NCBI GenBank assembly: GCA_050287965.1
Contig: JBNKCX010000025.1
Coordinates: forward strand, 6,243-70,242
From: CBFDBF01 sp050287965
GTDB taxonomy: Bacteria > Pseudomonadota > Gammaproteobacteria > Chromatiales > Chromatiaceae
Reading direction: 5' to 3'
Length of the DNA stretch: 64,000 nt
Below are positions 27,465-37,256 of the stretch, in pieces; the stretch's first letter is position 1, and each line of letters starts with the position of its first letter. Both the position numbers and the translations under genes were made by a program. Below the pieces are notes generated by a model. That model did not search any database and was not told where the DNA came from. It saw only the letters and a list, made by a program, of their open reading frames with translations.

Positions 27465-28001
27465 TGACTATTCCTCCCTAAATGTGATTCTTTAAGTCAC
27501 CAAAAACCGGAATCCGCTGATTCAGATCAAACCCCGAAAAACCGGCGGATATTCGAAATCCGAAACGGTTAATAGTACCTGAAAACGGCCGATTTTTTAT
27601 CCCCGAATCGCCTTTTATTTCTTCCAGAAAGCGCTTCCCAAACTTCTTATGGAGTTTAATAGAATATTGCCCTAAAGTATTGCATAAAAAAGAAAAATTG
27701 GCAATCGTAACGGACGATTTCCCGGCCCGTACCGATCCCTGAAGCGATCATCGAGATAAAGAGAAAGGGTGTTACCTCTTCCACCAGACTTTTTTTTGGG
27801 GTTTTTGGGAAAACTTGAGGGGAATTTTTGAACGCGGTTTTATTCCGTGTAAGGGAAAATCACTCCTTCCGCCCACCCCAGAAACCACCTTCGCCGTCAT
27901 TCCAGGCGGCACGTAGTTGTAGGAGCCGCTCCCCTGAGGGAAAAATGGGGTTTGACCGGAATTGCACGGTGGACCGAGCTCCCGCAGGATCCCGGCGCGT
28001 C
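27465..28001. other. Non-coding gap before the export operon
   Basis: 537 bp with no convincing gene. Between about 27590 and 27700 it is AT-rich and probably holds the promoter of the export operon, though no clean box pair is seen. Near 27918, TAGGAGCCGCTCCCCTGAGG resembles the GTAGGAGC-type REP element also seen near 39741 and 55908. I saw no sigma-54 site here. Confidence 0.45.
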
Positions 28002-29426
28002 CTACTCTTTTTCCCGTCCGTAGACATCTGCGAAACGAACGATATCGTCCTCCCCCAGATAAGATCCCGTCTGCACCTCTATCAGTTCCAACGGGATAAG
28101 ACCGGGGTTTTCCAACCGGTGTTTTGTGCCCAGAGGGACATAAACCGATTGATCCTCCGTCAGCGTTATCTCTTCGTCACCGCGGGTCACCTTTGCCGTC
28201 CCCTTCACAACCACCCAGTGCTCGGCCCGGTGATGATGCATCTGCAGGGAAAGGCTCGCGCCCGGGTTGACCACGATCCGCTTCACCTGAAAGCGGTCGC
28301 TTTCGTCCACCGTCTCGTAGTTACCCCAAGGCCGGTAGACCCTGACGTGATGCAGGTGTTCGCAGCGACCTCCGGCCTTTATCTTTTCCACCAGCTCCTT
28401 CACATCCTGAACCCGGGCCTTGTCCGCAACCAGGACTGCATCCGCCGTTTCCACCACTACCATGCTATCCAGTCCGATACCTGCGATCAGACGACTCTCA
28501 CTGCGCATATAACTGTTGGTCACATCTTTCGTGAGAACGTCTCCGGCCAACACGTTGCCATCCTCATCGTTTCCGATGACCTCGGAGAGTGAGGACCAGG
28601 AACCCACGTCACTCCACCCTGCGTCCATAGGTACAACCACCGCTTTGTCCGTTTTCTCCATCACCGCATAGTCAACGGATTCCGATGGACAGGCGGCAAA
28701 AAGTTCTTTCCCAAGACGTAAAAAATCCTTGTCGCGTTCGCCGCCCTGATATGCCTTGCGACAGGATTCAAGGATCTCCGGGTTATGTTTCCCAAGTTCG
28801 CTCAGATAAGCATCGGCACGAAACAAAAACATGCCGCTGTTCCAGAAATAGTCTCCCGATTCGACATATCCCCTTGCGGTTTCCAGATCCGGCTTTTCCA
28901 CGAACTCGACCACCGGATGGATCGTCGGTCGGATACTCCCGGCCGCCTCGCTCCCGCGGATATAGCCATACCCGGTTTCCGGCCTGCTCGCGATAATCCC
29001 GAACGTTACCAGCCCACCCCGGGTGGCAGCCTCCATTCCCTTGGATACCGCCTGTGCGAATACTTCAGGTTTTTGTATCACATGATCGGACGGCATTACG
29101 AGAAGCACGGCATCCTGCTCCAGATCCTGCGCAAACAAGGCGGCGCAGGCGACGGCCGGGGCCGTATTCCTTCCGACCGGTTCCAACATGATGGCGGAGG
29201 GATTCGTCTCCCGCTGGCGCAGCTGTTCCGCGACCAGGAAACGGTGCTCCTCGTTACAAACGATCAGAGGTCTCGCGCAGTCCGCCAATCCCGACAATCG
29301 TCCCACCGTCGCCTGGAAAAGCGTGTGCTCTTCCACCAACGGGAGAAACTGCTTGGGGTACGCACTTCTGGAAAGTGGCCAGAGACGGGTGCCGGAACCG
29401 CCGGATAATATTACTGGAACGATCAT
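28002..29426 (-). CDS. manC: Mannose-1-phosphate guanylyltransferase / mannose-6-phosphate isomerase
   Basis: 474 residues, the usual length of the bifunctional type II enzyme. The N-terminal pyrophosphorylase has VILSGGSGTRLWPLSRSAYP and VEKPDLETARGY; the C-terminal cupin has LQMHHHRAEHWVVVKG with the metal-binding histidines of the isomerase. It makes GDP-mannose from mannose-1-phosphate and can convert fructose-6-phosphate to mannose-6-phosphate. With the phosphomannomutase encoded 90 bp upstream it gives the whole route to GDP-mannose for the exopolysaccharide. Confidence 0.95.
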   Translation of the reverse strand: MIVPVILSGGSGTRLWPLSRSAYPKQFLPLVEEHTLFQATVGRLSGLADCARPLIVCNEEHRFLVAEQLRQRETNPSAIMLEPVGRNTAPAVACAALFAQDLEQDAVLLVMPSDHVIQKPEVFAQAVSKGMEAATRGGLVTFGIIASRPETGYGYIRGSEAAGSIRPTIHPVVEFVEKPDLETARGYVESGDYFWNSGMFLFRADAYLSELGKHNPEILESCRKAYQGGERDKDFLRLGKELFAACPSESVDYAVMEKTDKAVVVPMDAGWSDVGSWSSLSEVIGNDEDGNVLAGDVLTKDVTNSYMRSESRLIAGIGLDSMVVVETADAVLVADKARVQDVKELVEKIKAGGRCEHLHHVRVYRPWGNYETVDESDRFQVKRIVVNPGASLSLQMHHHRAEHWVVVKGTAKVTRGDEEITLTEDQSVYVPLGTKHRLENPGLIPLELIEVQTGSYLGEDDIVRFADVYGREKE

Positions 29427-29516
29427 TATTGTTACTTACCTCATTGCCTCGGAGTCGTTAGAACCTATCTCAAAATACCTCGTGAACCGTGTTAAAGATC
29501 ACAACCAAAAACAGCG

Positions 29517-30998
29517 TCATAAACTCCTGAGTATCTCCATACAGATTCCGTTCATCTCCCGGGCCCGCTCCGCGGAACTCGCTTCATTATAGCAGCGCAG
29601 TTCCGGGGCGTTTCCCGAAGGACGCAGGTGTACCACCTCTTCATTGCTGAAGGTAATGCGCAACCCGTCCGTTTCATCCGTATCTTTCACATTACCAAAA
29701 GCCTGCCCGAAAACCCGCTCAATGGCGTTGCGACCTCCCGAGGAAAAACCGCCTAAAAGCGCCTTACTCGATTCCGTTGGAAAATCCTTAAGCCGGTCGC
29801 TGTGGGTATAACGTTGCGGAAGCAGATCAAGCAGACCGGAAACAGGTACGTGGCGTTCTTTTGAGAATATCAGAACACTCAGAATAACGATTACCGCATC
29901 CCGGGTAGGCAACGGAGCCAGCTCTTTGCCGTTCAGAAGCAACCGATCGGCGGTTAAAAACCCTCCGTTGGCCTCATACCCGACAACAGCCTCCTTTCCC
30001 TCCCGCAGAAACCTGTCCATTGCTGAAATTACAAAGGGAGAGCCGATCCGCGTCCGTCTCACCGCTTCAAACCAGCCGCATTTCTCCACCGCACTGTTGC
30101 TGCTTACGGGGGTGGCCAGATTCCGGGCGCCTAGGAATCGCGCGCACAGGATCCCGGCAACATCCCCCCGCAACCAATTTCCCTTCTCATCGCTGATCAG
30201 GGGTCGATCCCCGTCACCGTCCGTCGAGACGATGCTATCCAACTGATATTCCGCAGACCATTTCCTGGCCAGATCAATATCTTCAATCCTGATCGCCTCC
30301 GTATCCACCGGCACGAACCGGTCGGAATACCCCAGTGGAGTGACCGTTGCCCCCAAACCCTCAAGGACCTCTTTCACGCATACACGGGCAACACTGGAAT
30401 GCTCATAAAGTCCGACCCGAAGACCCTGCAGGCAATCCGAAGGGAGGAAATCCAGATAGCGCGCTATATATTCCCTGAACGCCGCATCATCCCGCTCGGG
30501 TAACGACGTTGGTTCGATAAACCGCCCGTCAAGGTCAAACAGACCGTCCGGTATCCTGATTTCCTGATCCCTTATCGCCTCTTCATCTTCCTTGAGTATC
30601 TCTCCCGTCGGTTTGTTGAATTTGATTCCGTTGCGGTCATCGGGGATATGGCTGCCGGTGACCATGATCGAGGGGATGCCTCGCCGCATACCGTAGAGGG
30701 CTATCGCCGGCGTCGGAACGGTACCGGCGTTTACGGGAACCAGGCCTTTGTCTCTTACCGCCCGTGCTACCGCGGCCATTATCCTCGGCGTACTTGGCCG
30801 TAAATCACCGGCAATTGCCACCCTGCCTCCGGTGTTCACATCACCGGCGGAAAGAAGGTGCTGAAGGAATGCTGAAGTGTAGGCATAACTGACATAGTCC
30901 GTCAGTGAATCAGCCAGCCCGCGGACGCCGCTGGTCCCGAACTTGACACCCGTCTGCTCCATCAATTCGAAAACGGAGATAATTCCTTTTGTCCTCAT
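29517..30998 (-). CDS. Phosphomannomutase (phosphohexomutase family)
   Basis: 493 residues from the ATG at 30998, which has GGAAG seven bases before it; an internal Met at 30962, closer to the conserved KFGTSGVRG, is possible. The phosphoserine loop reads TGSHIPDDRNGIKF (TGSHxP instead of the common TASHNP), the metal loop is DGDGDRPLIS, and the sugar-binding loop GYEANGG is present. It converts mannose-6-phosphate to mannose-1-phosphate for ManC, its operon partner. Activity on glucose phosphates cannot be excluded. Confidence 0.88.
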   Translation of the reverse strand: MRTKGIISVFELMEQTGVKFGTSGVRGLADSLTDYVSYAYTSAFLQHLLSAGDVNTGGRVAIAGDLRPSTPRIMAAVARAVRDKGLVPVNAGTVPTPAIALYGMRRGIPSIMVTGSHIPDDRNGIKFNKPTGEILKEDEEAIRDQEIRIPDGLFDLDGRFIEPTSLPERDDAAFREYIARYLDFLPSDCLQGLRVGLYEHSSVARVCVKEVLEGLGATVTPLGYSDRFVPVDTEAIRIEDIDLARKWSAEYQLDSIVSTDGDGDRPLISDEKGNWLRGDVAGILCARFLGARNLATPVSSNSAVEKCGWFEAVRRTRIGSPFVISAMDRFLREGKEAVVGYEANGGFLTADRLLLNGKELAPLPTRDAVIVILSVLIFSKERHVPVSGLLDLLPQRYTHSDRLKDFPTESSKALLGGFSSGGRNAIERVFGQAFGNVKDTDETDGLRITFSNEEVVHLRPSGNAPELRCYNEASSAERAREMNGICMEILRSL

Positions 30999-31170
30999 AA
31001 TATTCTTCCGGGCAGGCCTGATCTTAGCGTATCGTTTCCCCCATTGTAACGGGCTTTAGACCGGCAGTAACCTGGGGAAACCGTTGCGGAGTATTACATC
31101 CCGGCAGGAGCGCCCGCCTGGCGCGAATTTGATAAGATGGAAACAAGCATATACACCCGGTCATCAAACC

Positions 31171-32382
31171 ATGCGTCTAATTCCCGCCACAAGCACCGCC
31201 TGTCTTTTTCTGACCGCGCTGCTCTTCGGTCATCCGGTATCAGGGACACCCAAGCCGGAAATCGTTATCGATGCGGATACGGGAGCCGTGCTTTACCATA
31301 ACGAGGCCATACAAAGCTGGTATCCCGCTTCACTCACCAAGATGATGACACTCTACCTGGTGTTTAAGGCACTGAAAACGGGCGAGCTTGACCCCGACGA
31401 GGAACTTACGGTGTCGGCCTACGCCGCAACTCAGCCTGCCAACGATATAGGACTTAAAGAAGGAGAGAAAATATCGGCGCGGGATGCAGTAATCGCGACA
31501 GCCACGGTTTCGGCCAATGACACGGCGGTGGTGTTGGCGGAACGGCTCGCCGGGACGGAAACGGCATTTGTCCAGCGTATGAACGAACAGGCGAACAAGC
31601 TGGGGATGTCCGCCACACGGTTTTCCAACGCCAGTGGTCTGCCGGGTCCGGACCAGCAGACCTCCGCCCGTGACATGGCGATCCTCGGGCTGCATCTGTT
31701 GCACGACTTCCCCAAGTGGTTCGATTTGTTTTCCAGATCCTCTGTTGCCTTCAACGGAAAAACCTTTCTCAGCACCAACCGCAAATTCCTCAATTATCCG
31801 GGTGCCGAAGGCATCAAAACGGGATTCACCTGCGACTCCGGATATAACCTGGTCGCTTCAATCAAGCGCGAAGACCGGGAGCTCATCGGTGTAGTACTGG
31901 GCGCGGAGAACGGGGAAGAGCGTTACCTTCGCATGATCAAGCTGCTGGACCTGGGATTTGCCGCTGACCGGCAACTGAAACCCGGTGCCGCCATCGGTTA
32001 TCTGCGTAACGAACCGGGCGGAAAACCCGTCAGCATGGAGTCAAGCGTATGCATAAACGGCGTAGCCAAGGTTCGGGAGGGCATCATAGAAACCGAAGGG
32101 AATCTGCCGGGTTGGGGTATTCTGCTGGGTGTCTACGAGACGCGAAACGAGGCATTGAGCATGGCCAGAAAAACCCGTCAACGCGTTAAGGAGGTTGTGA
32201 AGAAGGTTCGCATAGCGATTCTGCCGAGACGATTCGCTCAGGGTACTTCCTGGAAGACCCTTCTGGTGGGGATGAGTCCCGAGGAAGCGGGACAGGCATG
32301 TTGGCGTTTATGGGCGGAGAAGGTTCCATGTTCCTCACTCTCCCCATCCATGCTCAATCAGCCGGGATTTGCCAAGCGCTGA
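31171..32382 (+). CDS. D-alanyl-D-alanine carboxypeptidase (DacA-like, S11) with SPOR-like C-terminus
   Basis: 403 residues from the ATG at 31171, chosen because a signal peptide (CLFLTALLFGHPVSG) follows; the frame is open 29 codons further up. The three penicillin-binding motifs are present: SLTK (Ser54/Lys57), SAN (114-116) and KTGFTC. The catalytic domain ends near residue 270. The tail contains GWGILLGVYETRNEALSMA and WKTLLVGMSPEEAGQACWRL, which resemble the two halves of a SPOR peptidoglycan-binding domain. It trims pentapeptides in the periplasm. It is divergent from the phosphomannomutase. Confidence 0.9.
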   Translation: MRLIPATSTACLFLTALLFGHPVSGTPKPEIVIDADTGAVLYHNEAIQSWYPASLTKMMTLYLVFKALKTGELDPDEELTVSAYAATQPANDIGLKEGEKISARDAVIATATVSANDTAVVLAERLAGTETAFVQRMNEQANKLGMSATRFSNASGLPGPDQQTSARDMAILGLHLLHDFPKWFDLFSRSSVAFNGKTFLSTNRKFLNYPGAEGIKTGFTCDSGYNLVASIKREDRELIGVVLGAENGEERYLRMIKLLDLGFAADRQLKPGAAIGYLRNEPGGKPVSMESSVCINGVAKVREGIIETEGNLPGWGILLGVYETRNEALSMARKTRQRVKEVVKKVRIAILPRRFAQGTSWKTLLVGMSPEEAGQACWRLWAEKVPCSSLSPSMLNQPGFAKR

Positions 32383-32480
32383 TCGCCGTCCTCCGCGTGC
32401 CCTTTGATGGCCGGCGCGAAGGAATATGTTGCAGAACCAGGCGCCACTACTGCAATAATCGCCTTACATCCGGACAGGCA

Positions 32481-32508
32481 AAGAAAAAGCCCGGCAGTGC
32501 CGGGCTTT
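32481..32508 (-). terminator. Intrinsic terminator of the PEP-CTERM gene
   Basis: AAGCCCGGC and GCCGGGCTT pair over a 3-base loop (32488-32508). On the minus strand the stem is followed by TTTTTC. It lies about 20 bp past the stop of the PEP-CTERM protein gene and can also slow transcription arriving from the carboxypeptidase gene. Confidence 0.85.
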
Positions 32509-32529
32509 ATATTTCTCGAGGTGATCCGA

Positions 32530-33321
32530 TCAACCCAGGAACTTGCGCCGGGTTCCCATAAAGCCCAACCCGAGGGTCATCAACAGGATTGTCGCAGGTT
32601 CCGGAACGCTGCCGCCACCGCCGTTATCGTGATAGACCGTACCTGAAATCGCGCTGACCTTAAAGAAATCCGCTCCCCAGGTATTGTTGGAACCGACAAC
32701 GGTACCGGAGGGATTCAACAGCGGGTTATATGCACCTACCAGCCAGTAGCGGGAATAGACCGTGTCACCTGGATTGAAGGTACCGGTGCTTCCGGGCCAG
32801 TCGGCCACATTGGCCATATGGGCGATATCGTCCCAACCGTTGGCAAGGAGCTGATTCCACTGGAGACTGGTGATATCGGAAGGGGCCCCGGTGAGCGCCA
32901 ATACCGATATGTCCGAGTCGTTATACGACCAACCCACGGAGACGGAGTTCAATGAGACCAGATTCCCCTCGCCGAAATCGAACAGAATGGCTTCGTATTC
33001 GTTGTAATCGTTATCCAGGGCATGTGAGGGATAGGCCTCGGGCTCGTAGGTCTTTTTCGCCCCCAGGCCGGTCCAGGCATTGACCTGCCCCTGAGCGATA
33101 TTCTGGCCGTCGCTGGCGATATAGCTCTTAACGGTGACAGTGTCGGTACCTGTGGTGTCCGTGTAGACCCGGTAATCGTCCCAGTCGCCGCACCCGTAGG
33201 TTCCCGCAACGCAGTTGTCCGTAAAGTTAAACGTCCAGGTTGTCGTCGCCTGACCCATAACCGGCGCCAGCAGCACCAATGCCGCAAAAAACGCCTTTTG
33301 AACTGTTCTCGAAAGCTTCAT
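32530..33321 (-). CDS. PEP-CTERM exosortase-dependent surface protein
   Basis: 263 residues from the ATG at 33321, where a signal peptide starts (FFAALVLLAPVMGQATT); GAG precedes it. The C-terminus is a textbook sorting signal: VPEPATILLM, a hydrophobic helix, then TRRKFLG. The middle is Gly/Asn/Asp/Ser/Thr-rich with few lysines and a Cys pair in DNCVAGTYGCGDWDDY, near the N-terminus of the mature protein. It should be exported by Sec, cut by an exosortase and joined to the outer polymer layer. A sigma-54-like promoter lies upstream, and PrsT is the next gene on that side. Confidence 0.93.
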   Translation of the reverse strand: MKLSRTVQKAFFAALVLLAPVMGQATTTWTFNFTDNCVAGTYGCGDWDDYRVYTDTTGTDTVTVKSYIASDGQNIAQGQVNAWTGLGAKKTYEPEAYPSHALDNDYNEYEAILFDFGEGNLVSLNSVSVGWSYNDSDISVLALTGAPSDITSLQWNQLLANGWDDIAHMANVADWPGSTGTFNPGDTVYSRYWLVGAYNPLLNPSGTVVGSNNTWGADFFKVSAISGTVYHDNGGGGSVPEPATILLMTLGLGFMGTRRKFLG

Positions 33322-33661
33322 TATTCTCAAGATTCCCTTTTTTAACCGCGCATATTGCGCCGCCAACAAACCGTGACTCGCTTCACAGTTTAATTAATAC
33401 CTGACTATTTGCAATGAATGCAGAAATCGTACCAATAACTTCCGTCCACCCGGCGCCTATAGAATATTCTTTTTGAATCAGCCCGTTATCCGCCACCCCG
33501 CTGGTCCATACCGATACCGAGAGGTAAATTTCTTAAGAATCCGGTTCATTATTGTAAAAAAAACTGACACCCTGAAACAGGTTACTCTGACACCGACGTC
33601 CGGCCGATGCGGGCAACCTGCTTTGGTACGGCAGGTCATCGGGGGTTTCGAGATTCGCCCT
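33322..33661. other. Regulatory gap between PrsT and the PEP-CTERM gene
   Basis: 340 bp with no gene I can support. It contains the sigma-54-like site at 33419-33435. The stretch from about 33480 to 33650 shows no recognisable element. Confidence 0.45.
33419..33435 (-). promoter_or_regulatory. Sigma-54-type promoter of the PEP-CTERM gene
   Basis: Read on the minus strand the site is TTGGTACGATTTCTGCA: the invariant GG and GC are separated by exactly 10 bases, matching the TTGGCACG-N4-TTGCW consensus at most positions. It would start transcription near 33407, about 86 bases before the ATG at 33321. PEP-CTERM genes in other bacteria are known to depend on RpoN with the PrsK/PrsR regulators, which supports the reading; neither regulator is in this window. 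Confidence 0.6.
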
Positions 33662-36457
33662 TTAGGGCTTGCTTAAGTCAGTCAACCTTTTGCGCGCGTC
33701 TTCGCTGCCCGGAAACCTCTCCTTCAGCGTAAACGCCTTTTCCAATTCCGCCCTGGCTTCGTCCCGGCGGCCCAGATCCTCCAGCGCCACGGCAAGATGA
33801 TAACGGATCTCCGCCTGTTTCGGACTGCGGGCACTTGCATCGCGCAGGTGGCCCAATCCCTTTTCCGTCTGACCCTCCCTGACCAGCAGCCAACCCAGGG
33901 TGTCGATTACATTGGCGTCCGTCGGAGCAAGCTCATAGGCCTTGCGGGCAAACTCCCGGGCGCGGGAATCGCCCATATCCGCGTAGAGATTAGCCAGGTT
34001 GTTAAAAAGCGAGGGGGCCTTTACGCCCTGTTGCAGCAGCTGTTCGTAATGGGTCTTCGCCTCTTGCTTCTGTCCCTTGGCGTGGTAAGTTTCGGCCAAT
34101 GCCATTCTGGCAACAGTTCCCTTGGGATGACGATCCACCCAGGCGGCCAGTTCCCGCAGTGCCGCATCCGGATCGCCGGCCGCACCGCGGGCCTTGAACC
34201 GCCGTAGCGCCAGGGTAGGATCATCACTTGTCTTAAGGGCTTCATCGTAGTACCCGACGGCCTTGCTGAACTCCTTCTTTCTTAATGCCAGATCACCACG
34301 TAACGGTTTGACAGCCGGATGATCCGCGGCCTGCGCGGCAAGCTGGTCAATCAATTCCGCCGCGGAGTCCAGTTTATTCATCCGGATCTCCATCTCCGCC
34401 AACGCCAGCAGCGCCGGCAAAAACTCCGGATCCCCTTTTACCGCCTTCTGCAACGACCAACGGGCCTCGTCCTCGATACCCCCCTGCAACTGCAACTGTG
34501 CGATCTGATAAAGGGCCTCCGCATCAAAACCGGCCAGCTTGACGGCGTTCTTGAACGCCGCCCGTGCCGCCAGTGAATTCCCCAGCACCACCTGAACCTT
34601 GCCGACGGCCTGATGCGCCAGCAGGTTTTCCGGCTGCCTTCTACGCATCTCCGATGCTATCTCCAGGGCCCGTTCGGGAGTACCGGCTTCTATAAAGAGA
34701 TCGATCAGGCGGATAGCTACGTAATTGGCTTCGCGATCGATTTCATGGGCCTTTTCCAACAAACGTATGGCGCTATCCAATGAACCGGCCTGTTTTTCCA
34801 GGTTCGCCAGTTCATACAACAGACGGGGATTCTCCGGTTCTTTCGATAACAACCCCTGTAGCGCCCGGCGGGCATCATCAACCCTGTTTTCCCGCAGATC
34901 CAGATGCGCCAGATTGATTATGGCGGGCCTGAAATCCCCTTGGATAGCCAGTGCCTTGGCATACCATTGTCGCGCCGAATCCGGTTTTTCCAGCTGCACG
35001 TAGGTCGCTCCCAGCATATTGGCCACCGTGGCATTGTCCGGTTGGCGCTGTGCCATTTTAGTCAGAACCTCTTCCGCCCGCCGCGCATTGCCCAGACCAA
35101 GCTGGACGGCGGCGAGTGCCTGAGCGATGTTATTTGAATCCGGATCGGCCTGGTATGCCGCCTCAAGGTCCTGTACCGCTTTTTTCTTATCTTTCGCCGC
35201 CAGACGGGAAAGCCCGAGCTTAAGCAGGGTTTCGGGCTGCTCCGGGGCCAGACGATCCGCTGTCTCCAGGCTGGCAACGGCTTTTCCAAACTGACCCGCC
35301 TGCAGATAAGCATCGGCGAGCTGGCGGTGCAGATCAGGCATTCTTGGCCCCAGTTCAGTCGCCCGTTGCAGCACCGGGATGGCCTTGGACGGCTCTTTCA
35401 TAGCCAGCAAGGTCGACCCCAACATTTTGAGCGCAAGAAGGTTGTTGGAATCTTGGATCAAATAGTCCGAGAAAAACAGACGGGCCTTTTCCAGTTCACC
35501 ATTGCTGTAATTTATCAGCCCACCCATCAGGAGCAGATGAGGAACCTCTCTCAGGTTGTCATAGCGGGCGGTATTTACCAGGTGAGCAGCATGGGTTAAA
35601 GCCTCTTTGGCGCCTTGCAGATCGCCCGATCCACGCTTTGCCACAGCGAGAAAATAGCCTATCTGCGGATCCCATTTCGATGCTACGGAAAGTGCGTTCA
35701 ATTCCTTTATGGCTTCTTCAAACCGTTGCAATTCGATATACGCGGATACGCGGGATATCCGTGATGTGTAGTGATTCGGCTGCAACTCCAATGAGCGGGT
35801 ATAATGGCTGATCGCCTGTTCCAGATCACCACGGGCATAGGCAATGGCACCTTTGGCATGCCAAGCCTCCGCGTGTTTCGAATCATAGGTAAGCGCCTGG
35901 TCGGCAAGGGTATCGGCAGCCTGGGGCCGATTCTGTTTCAACTCCAGCATGGCCAGACCTACGGTGGGCAACACCTTATCCGCACCGGGTATCCGCAACG
36001 CCTGCCTGAAGACGTCCTCCGCCTCTTTCAACTCCCCCAGTTCAAGATAGGCCCTGCCCCGTAAAAACAGAATCTCCGGCTGCTGTTCCTGGGGCAGTCG
36101 CTCCGCCGGGATCTCTTCGATAAGTGCCGCAAACTTGTGCTGCTGATCGAGGGCCTTGGCAAGAGGCAGCAAAGTAAGGCTCGGTGCACCGCCGGTCCGC
36201 TGGGCAATACGGATCTCTTTCTCCGCGCTGGCTCCGTCACCCTGACGTAACAGAGATTCCCCCAGAAGAAGGCGCGCCGGCAGATAGTCGGAGTTGAGCT
36301 CCAGAGCGTTCTTCAGTTGAATTACCGCCGACTCATACTCCTGCTTGTTGAAATAGCCCAGCGCGTCCTCGTAGTAACGGACGGCCTCCGGAGACGGTTC
36401 AGCCAGGACCAGCCCCGACAAGGACCAGAGAACAAGGGCGTACAGTATGCGCTTCAT
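33662..36457 (-). CDS. prsT: PEP-CTERM system TPR-repeat protein PrsT
   Basis: 931 residues: a short signal sequence (LYALVLWSLSGLVLAEPSPE) and then about 23 tandem tetratricopeptide repeats to the end, such as AVIQLKNALELNSDYLPARL and AISHYTRSLELQPNHYTSRI. Length and composition match the PrsT proteins of exosortase loci (TIGR02917). The signal ends without a clear lipobox cysteine, although many relatives are lipoproteins. It is a periplasmic or outer-membrane scaffold thought to help export or assemble PEP-CTERM proteins or the polymer. The neighbouring gene encodes a PEP-CTERM protein. Confidence 0.92.
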   Translation of the reverse strand: MKRILYALVLWSLSGLVLAEPSPEAVRYYEDALGYFNKQEYESAVIQLKNALELNSDYLPARLLLGESLLRQGDGASAEKEIRIAQRTGGAPSLTLLPLAKALDQQHKFAALIEEIPAERLPQEQQPEILFLRGRAYLELGELKEAEDVFRQALRIPGADKVLPTVGLAMLELKQNRPQAADTLADQALTYDSKHAEAWHAKGAIAYARGDLEQAISHYTRSLELQPNHYTSRISRVSAYIELQRFEEAIKELNALSVASKWDPQIGYFLAVAKRGSGDLQGAKEALTHAAHLVNTARYDNLREVPHLLLMGGLINYSNGELEKARLFFSDYLIQDSNNLLALKMLGSTLLAMKEPSKAIPVLQRATELGPRMPDLHRQLADAYLQAGQFGKAVASLETADRLAPEQPETLLKLGLSRLAAKDKKKAVQDLEAAYQADPDSNNIAQALAAVQLGLGNARRAEEVLTKMAQRQPDNATVANMLGATYVQLEKPDSARQWYAKALAIQGDFRPAIINLAHLDLRENRVDDARRALQGLLSKEPENPRLLYELANLEKQAGSLDSAIRLLEKAHEIDREANYVAIRLIDLFIEAGTPERALEIASEMRRRQPENLLAHQAVGKVQVVLGNSLAARAAFKNAVKLAGFDAEALYQIAQLQLQGGIEDEARWSLQKAVKGDPEFLPALLALAEMEIRMNKLDSAAELIDQLAAQAADHPAVKPLRGDLALRKKEFSKAVGYYDEALKTSDDPTLALRRFKARGAAGDPDAALRELAAWVDRHPKGTVARMALAETYHAKGQKQEAKTHYEQLLQQGVKAPSLFNNLANLYADMGDSRAREFARKAYELAPTDANVIDTLGWLLVREGQTEKGLGHLRDASARSPKQAEIRYHLAVALEDLGRRDEARAELEKAFTLKERFPGSEDARKRLTDLSKP

Positions 36458-36647
36458 ACGGCGACATCCATTATCGGCGAAAAATCGAGGGTAGAATTTT
36501 CGGCTTTATCCCGCAAGTTATCAACATACCGGGGCCGATTCACACTATAGGGATACTCATCGACGACGACCGTTTTCTTCCAGGACAAGGCGCGCAGCGT
36601 ATCAAGGTACGGTTCGTGACCGGAAAACCGTCCGTATAGATATAGAA

Positions 36648-36734
36648 TGGTGCCCAGGGCCGGACTTGAACCGGCACGGCCGCGAGGCCGGCGGATTTTA
36701 AGTCCGCTGCGTCTACCAATTCCGCCACCCGGGC
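36648..36734 (-). tRNA. tRNA-Leu (anticodon TAA)
   Basis: 87 bases including an encoded CCA. Acceptor stem GCCCGGG/CCTGGGC with discriminator A; the anticodon loop CTTAAAA carries TAA; the long variable arm is typical of leucine tRNA. It is the last of three tRNAs downstream of pgsA, the same Gly-Cys-Leu order as E. coli glyW-cysT-leuZ. Confidence 0.97.
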
Positions 36735-36767
36735 AGGGGTGCGTTCCGCGAACGGAATAAATAAAGA

Positions 36768-36841
36768 TGGAGGCTGAGCCCGGAATCGAACCGAGGTCCA
36801 CGGCTTTGCAGGCCGCTGCATAACCACTCTGCCACTCAGCC
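36768..36841 (-). tRNA. tRNA-Cys (anticodon GCA)
   Basis: 74 bases with encoded CCA. Acceptor GGCTGAG/CTCAGCC, discriminator U73 as expected for cysteine, anticodon loop CTGCAAA. A 7-bp hairpin (GTTAACC/GGTTAAC, 36848-36867) lies just upstream. It is probably co-transcribed with tRNA-Leu 33 bp on. Confidence 0.97.
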
Positions 36842-36932
36842 CTTTCAGTTAACCGTCGTTGGTTAACGGTTTTCAGTTTGGGTGCAGGAAAGTATCAGGT
36901 ATTGTGCCTGATCTTTCTAGTTTTATTAAAGA

Positions 36933-36961
36933 AAAACCCCGGCAGTATCGCTCGGGGTTTT
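36933..36961 (-). terminator. Intrinsic terminator after tRNA-Gly
   Basis: ACCCCG and CGGGGT with A/T extensions pair around an 11-base loop; on the minus strand TTTTT follows. It lies 9 bp past tRNA-Gly, so tRNA-Gly would be a separate transcript from tRNA-Cys-Leu, unless read-through occurs. Confidence 0.8.
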
Positions 36962-36969
36962 CCGGAATT

Positions 36970-37045
<76 letters not shown>

Positions 37046-37062
37046 ATCTCTGGAAGGCCGCT

Positions 37063-37090
37063 ATTTTAGTCTACCTGCCCCGCCTGTCAA
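37063..37090 (-). promoter_or_regulatory. Sigma-70 promoter of tRNA-Gly
   Basis: On the minus strand TTGACA (37090-37085), a 16-base spacer and TAAAAT (37068-37063). Transcription would start near 37056, about 11 bases before the mature tRNA. Confidence 0.75.
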
Positions 37091-37256
37091 GGCGAACACA
37101 TTGCAATTCAAGGCCTATATATGATGCTGCAACCGGAGGATTAATCTTTCGGCGGCACTCAATCCGCAACGACACGGCAACCCAAAAACGGCGCAGAAAC
37201 TTCTGATAAAACAGCGGGATACCAAGTTCCCCGAGGGTTGCCTGCGCCGTTCCCGG

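Noticed and set aside
27828..28592. Plus-strand open frame running from the gap into manC
   Set aside because: Two thirds of it is antisense to the conserved cupin half of ManC; the rest has no recognisable protein sequence.
33473..33676. 67-codon plus-strand open frame near the PEP-CTERM promoter
   Set aside because: No ribosome-binding site and it runs into the end of prsT on the other strand; sequence resembles no known protein.
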